Assembly: GCA_024636985.1 (NCBI GenBank)
Contig: JAGXFY010000045.1
Location: forward strand, 1-64,000
Length of the DNA: 64,000 nt
Direction of reading: 5' to 3'
Source: Petrocella sp024636985
GTDB lineage: Bacteria > Bacillota > Clostridia > Lachnospirales > Vallitaleaceae
In this document: one piece after another, positions 63,431 through 64,000 of the stretch
How positions within the stretch are numbered: position 1 is the stretch's first letter
Layout of the letters: each line of letters begins with the position of its first letter
Translations under genes and position numbers: made by a program
The notes under the pieces: model-generated
What the model saw: the letters and a program-made list of their open reading frames with translations, nothing else
The model's database searches: none
Told to the model about the DNA's origin: nothing

Positions 63431-63466
63431 GAGCCATGGGCCTATAACCCATGGCTTTTTCATTTT
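63431..63466 (+). terminator. First terminator after the leader peptide
   Basis: AGCCATGGG pairs with CCCATGGCT around CCTATAA, followed by TTTTCATTTTT. Small hairpins (ATTGTC/GACAAT, CAACC/GGTTG) and a TTGCA/TGCAA pairing precede it and may form alternatives. Confidence 0.85.
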
Positions 63467-63531
63467 TAAATGAAAAACAAACGCAAGGAAGCAATAGGTC
63501 ATCAGTAGACCTATACCCATAGCGATAAAAA

Positions 63532-63567
63532 GGCCATGGTATCTAACGAGATACTATGGCTTTTTTA
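63532..63567 (+). terminator. Second terminator, before the 72-aa gene
   Basis: GCCATGGTATC pairs with GATACTATGGC, followed by six T. A hairpin AGGTC/GACCT lies before it. A third hairpin (ATAACC/GGTTAT, 63616-63644) precedes the ribosome site of the next gene. Confidence 0.88.
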
Positions 63568-63664
63568 TATATAAAAAGCAACCCCATGAATAAGCAAGCA
63601 GTTTTTTTAAGGCATTATAACCGCAAGAAATACATAAGGTTATGAGCCAAGAGGAGGAAGAACC

Positions 63665-63883
63665 ATGAAACATGATATTCAGAGTTATTGTAAAACAGAA
63701 GGCATGAACAGTACCCACTTGATGTATGAAATCGATCAAGCAAACCGAAATGACAGAAAAGAAAAAGTTAGAATCCTACTTATGAAGATTTCCAAAGTCT
63801 TTGGACACATTTTCAAACAACCAAGTAAAGATCTAACAAAAAGCTTAAGGAGAAAAGAAAATGAAAACTATGAGCGTGTTTAG
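63665..63883 (+). CDS. Small basic protein, function unknown
   Basis: 72 residues, no membrane helix, strongly basic second half (KVRILLMKISKVFGHIFKQ). AGAGGAGG precedes ATG 63665. It lies between an attenuator-like leader and a probable ABC transporter gene. I recognise no family; it could be a regulator or accessory of the transporter. Confidence 0.55.
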   Translation: MKHDIQSYCKTEGMNSTHLMYEIDQANRNDRKEKVRILLMKISKVFGHIFKQPSKDLTKSLRRKENENYERV

Positions 63884-63953
63884 AATCTAAGAACAGTTTG
63901 AGCAATTAAGTAGCGATTAAGTCCTAAGGACTTGATATAAAGAGGTGAAGCAT

Positions 63954-64000
63954 ATGAAAAGAACAATCAAATATATGATAAAATATTGGCACTTTTACCT
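63954..64000 (+). CDS. Start of a probable ABC transporter (cut by the window edge)
   Basis: Only 15 codons are visible: MKRTIKYMIKYWHFY, after AGAGGTG. A basic start followed by a KYW-type segment entering a helix is common in ABC exporter subunits with fused membrane and ATPase domains. This is a guess from a short fragment. A small palindrome (AAGTCCTAAGGACTT) lies 20 bases upstream of the ribosome site. Confidence 0.35.
   Translation, partial: MKRTIKYMIKYWHFY

Noticed and set aside
63431..63567. Two similar hairpins with short spacers as a CRISPR-like repeat
   Set aside because: Both are T-tailed terminators with different loops; only two units and no spacers of constant length.

Overview
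The window reads as a chromosomal segment of a low-GC anaerobic member of the Clostridia (Bacillota). Pointers to this are a thrS T-box leader, tRNA genes without encoded CCA, TTGACA/TATAAT promoters with 17-base spacers, SLH-type surface proteins, a clostridial Flp1-type Tad locus, and an F-type ATP synthase whose c subunits carry sodium-binding residues. A Lachnospirales/Vallitalea-like relative is possible, but that is only inference. I see no prophage, no insertion sequence with a transposase and no CRISPR array.

Layout. 1-230: tRNA-Cys and initiator tRNA-Met. 490-5739: a six-gene Na+-NQR/Rnf-family operon in nqrA-F order, whose first subunit carries Rnf-like double 4Fe-4S clusters and whose last is NqrF, not RnfB. 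5798-11302: DUF951, rpsF-ssb-rpsR, gdpP-rplI-dnaB and a tRNA-Val on the minus strand. 11408-15082: solute-binding protein, sensor kinase and AraC-type regulator. 15278-17026: DUF47 regulator and PiT phosphate transporter. 17295-19512: T-box and thrS. 19786-21420: a candidate three-way-junction RNA and an 8-oxoguanine-deaminase-like gene behind a terminator-containing leader. 21540-27636: Tad/Flp pilus genes. 27921-31672: a kinase without an ATPase domain, a NarL-type regulator and a complete kinase. 31891-34633: conserved unknown, 30-aa peptide, HD-GYP protein and DUF5317 protein. 34763-42396: GH18 protein, CPBP protease, Sua5, arginine phosphatase, rpiB, upp, tagO, wecB. 42525-50314: a complete ATP synthase operon with two kinds of c subunit. 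50514-60678: three secreted surface proteins in one operon. 60711-63124: methyltransferase and PrsA-like foldase. 63169-64000: a leader peptide, tandem terminators, a small protein and the start of a probable ABC transporter.

How it fits together. The Na+-NQR-like complex and the Na+-type ATP synthase suggest a sodium cycle: redox-driven Na+ export and Na+-driven ATP synthesis, with a rotor mixing a fused four-helix c subunit (one site changed Glu to Gln) and a normal two-helix c subunit. Cell-surface functions are prominent: S-layer-like proteins, wall-polymer precursors, a Tad pilus, a GH18 wall enzyme and a PrsA-like foldase. Several three-gene sensory sets feed into them.

Points most worth following up: a small palindromic repeat family found near both nqr and thrS (four related sites); the unassigned three-way-junction RNA; the kinase pair split between phospho-acceptor and ATPase domains; a 30-aa peptide whose ribosome site is buried in a hairpin; and the tandem attenuators at the right edge.
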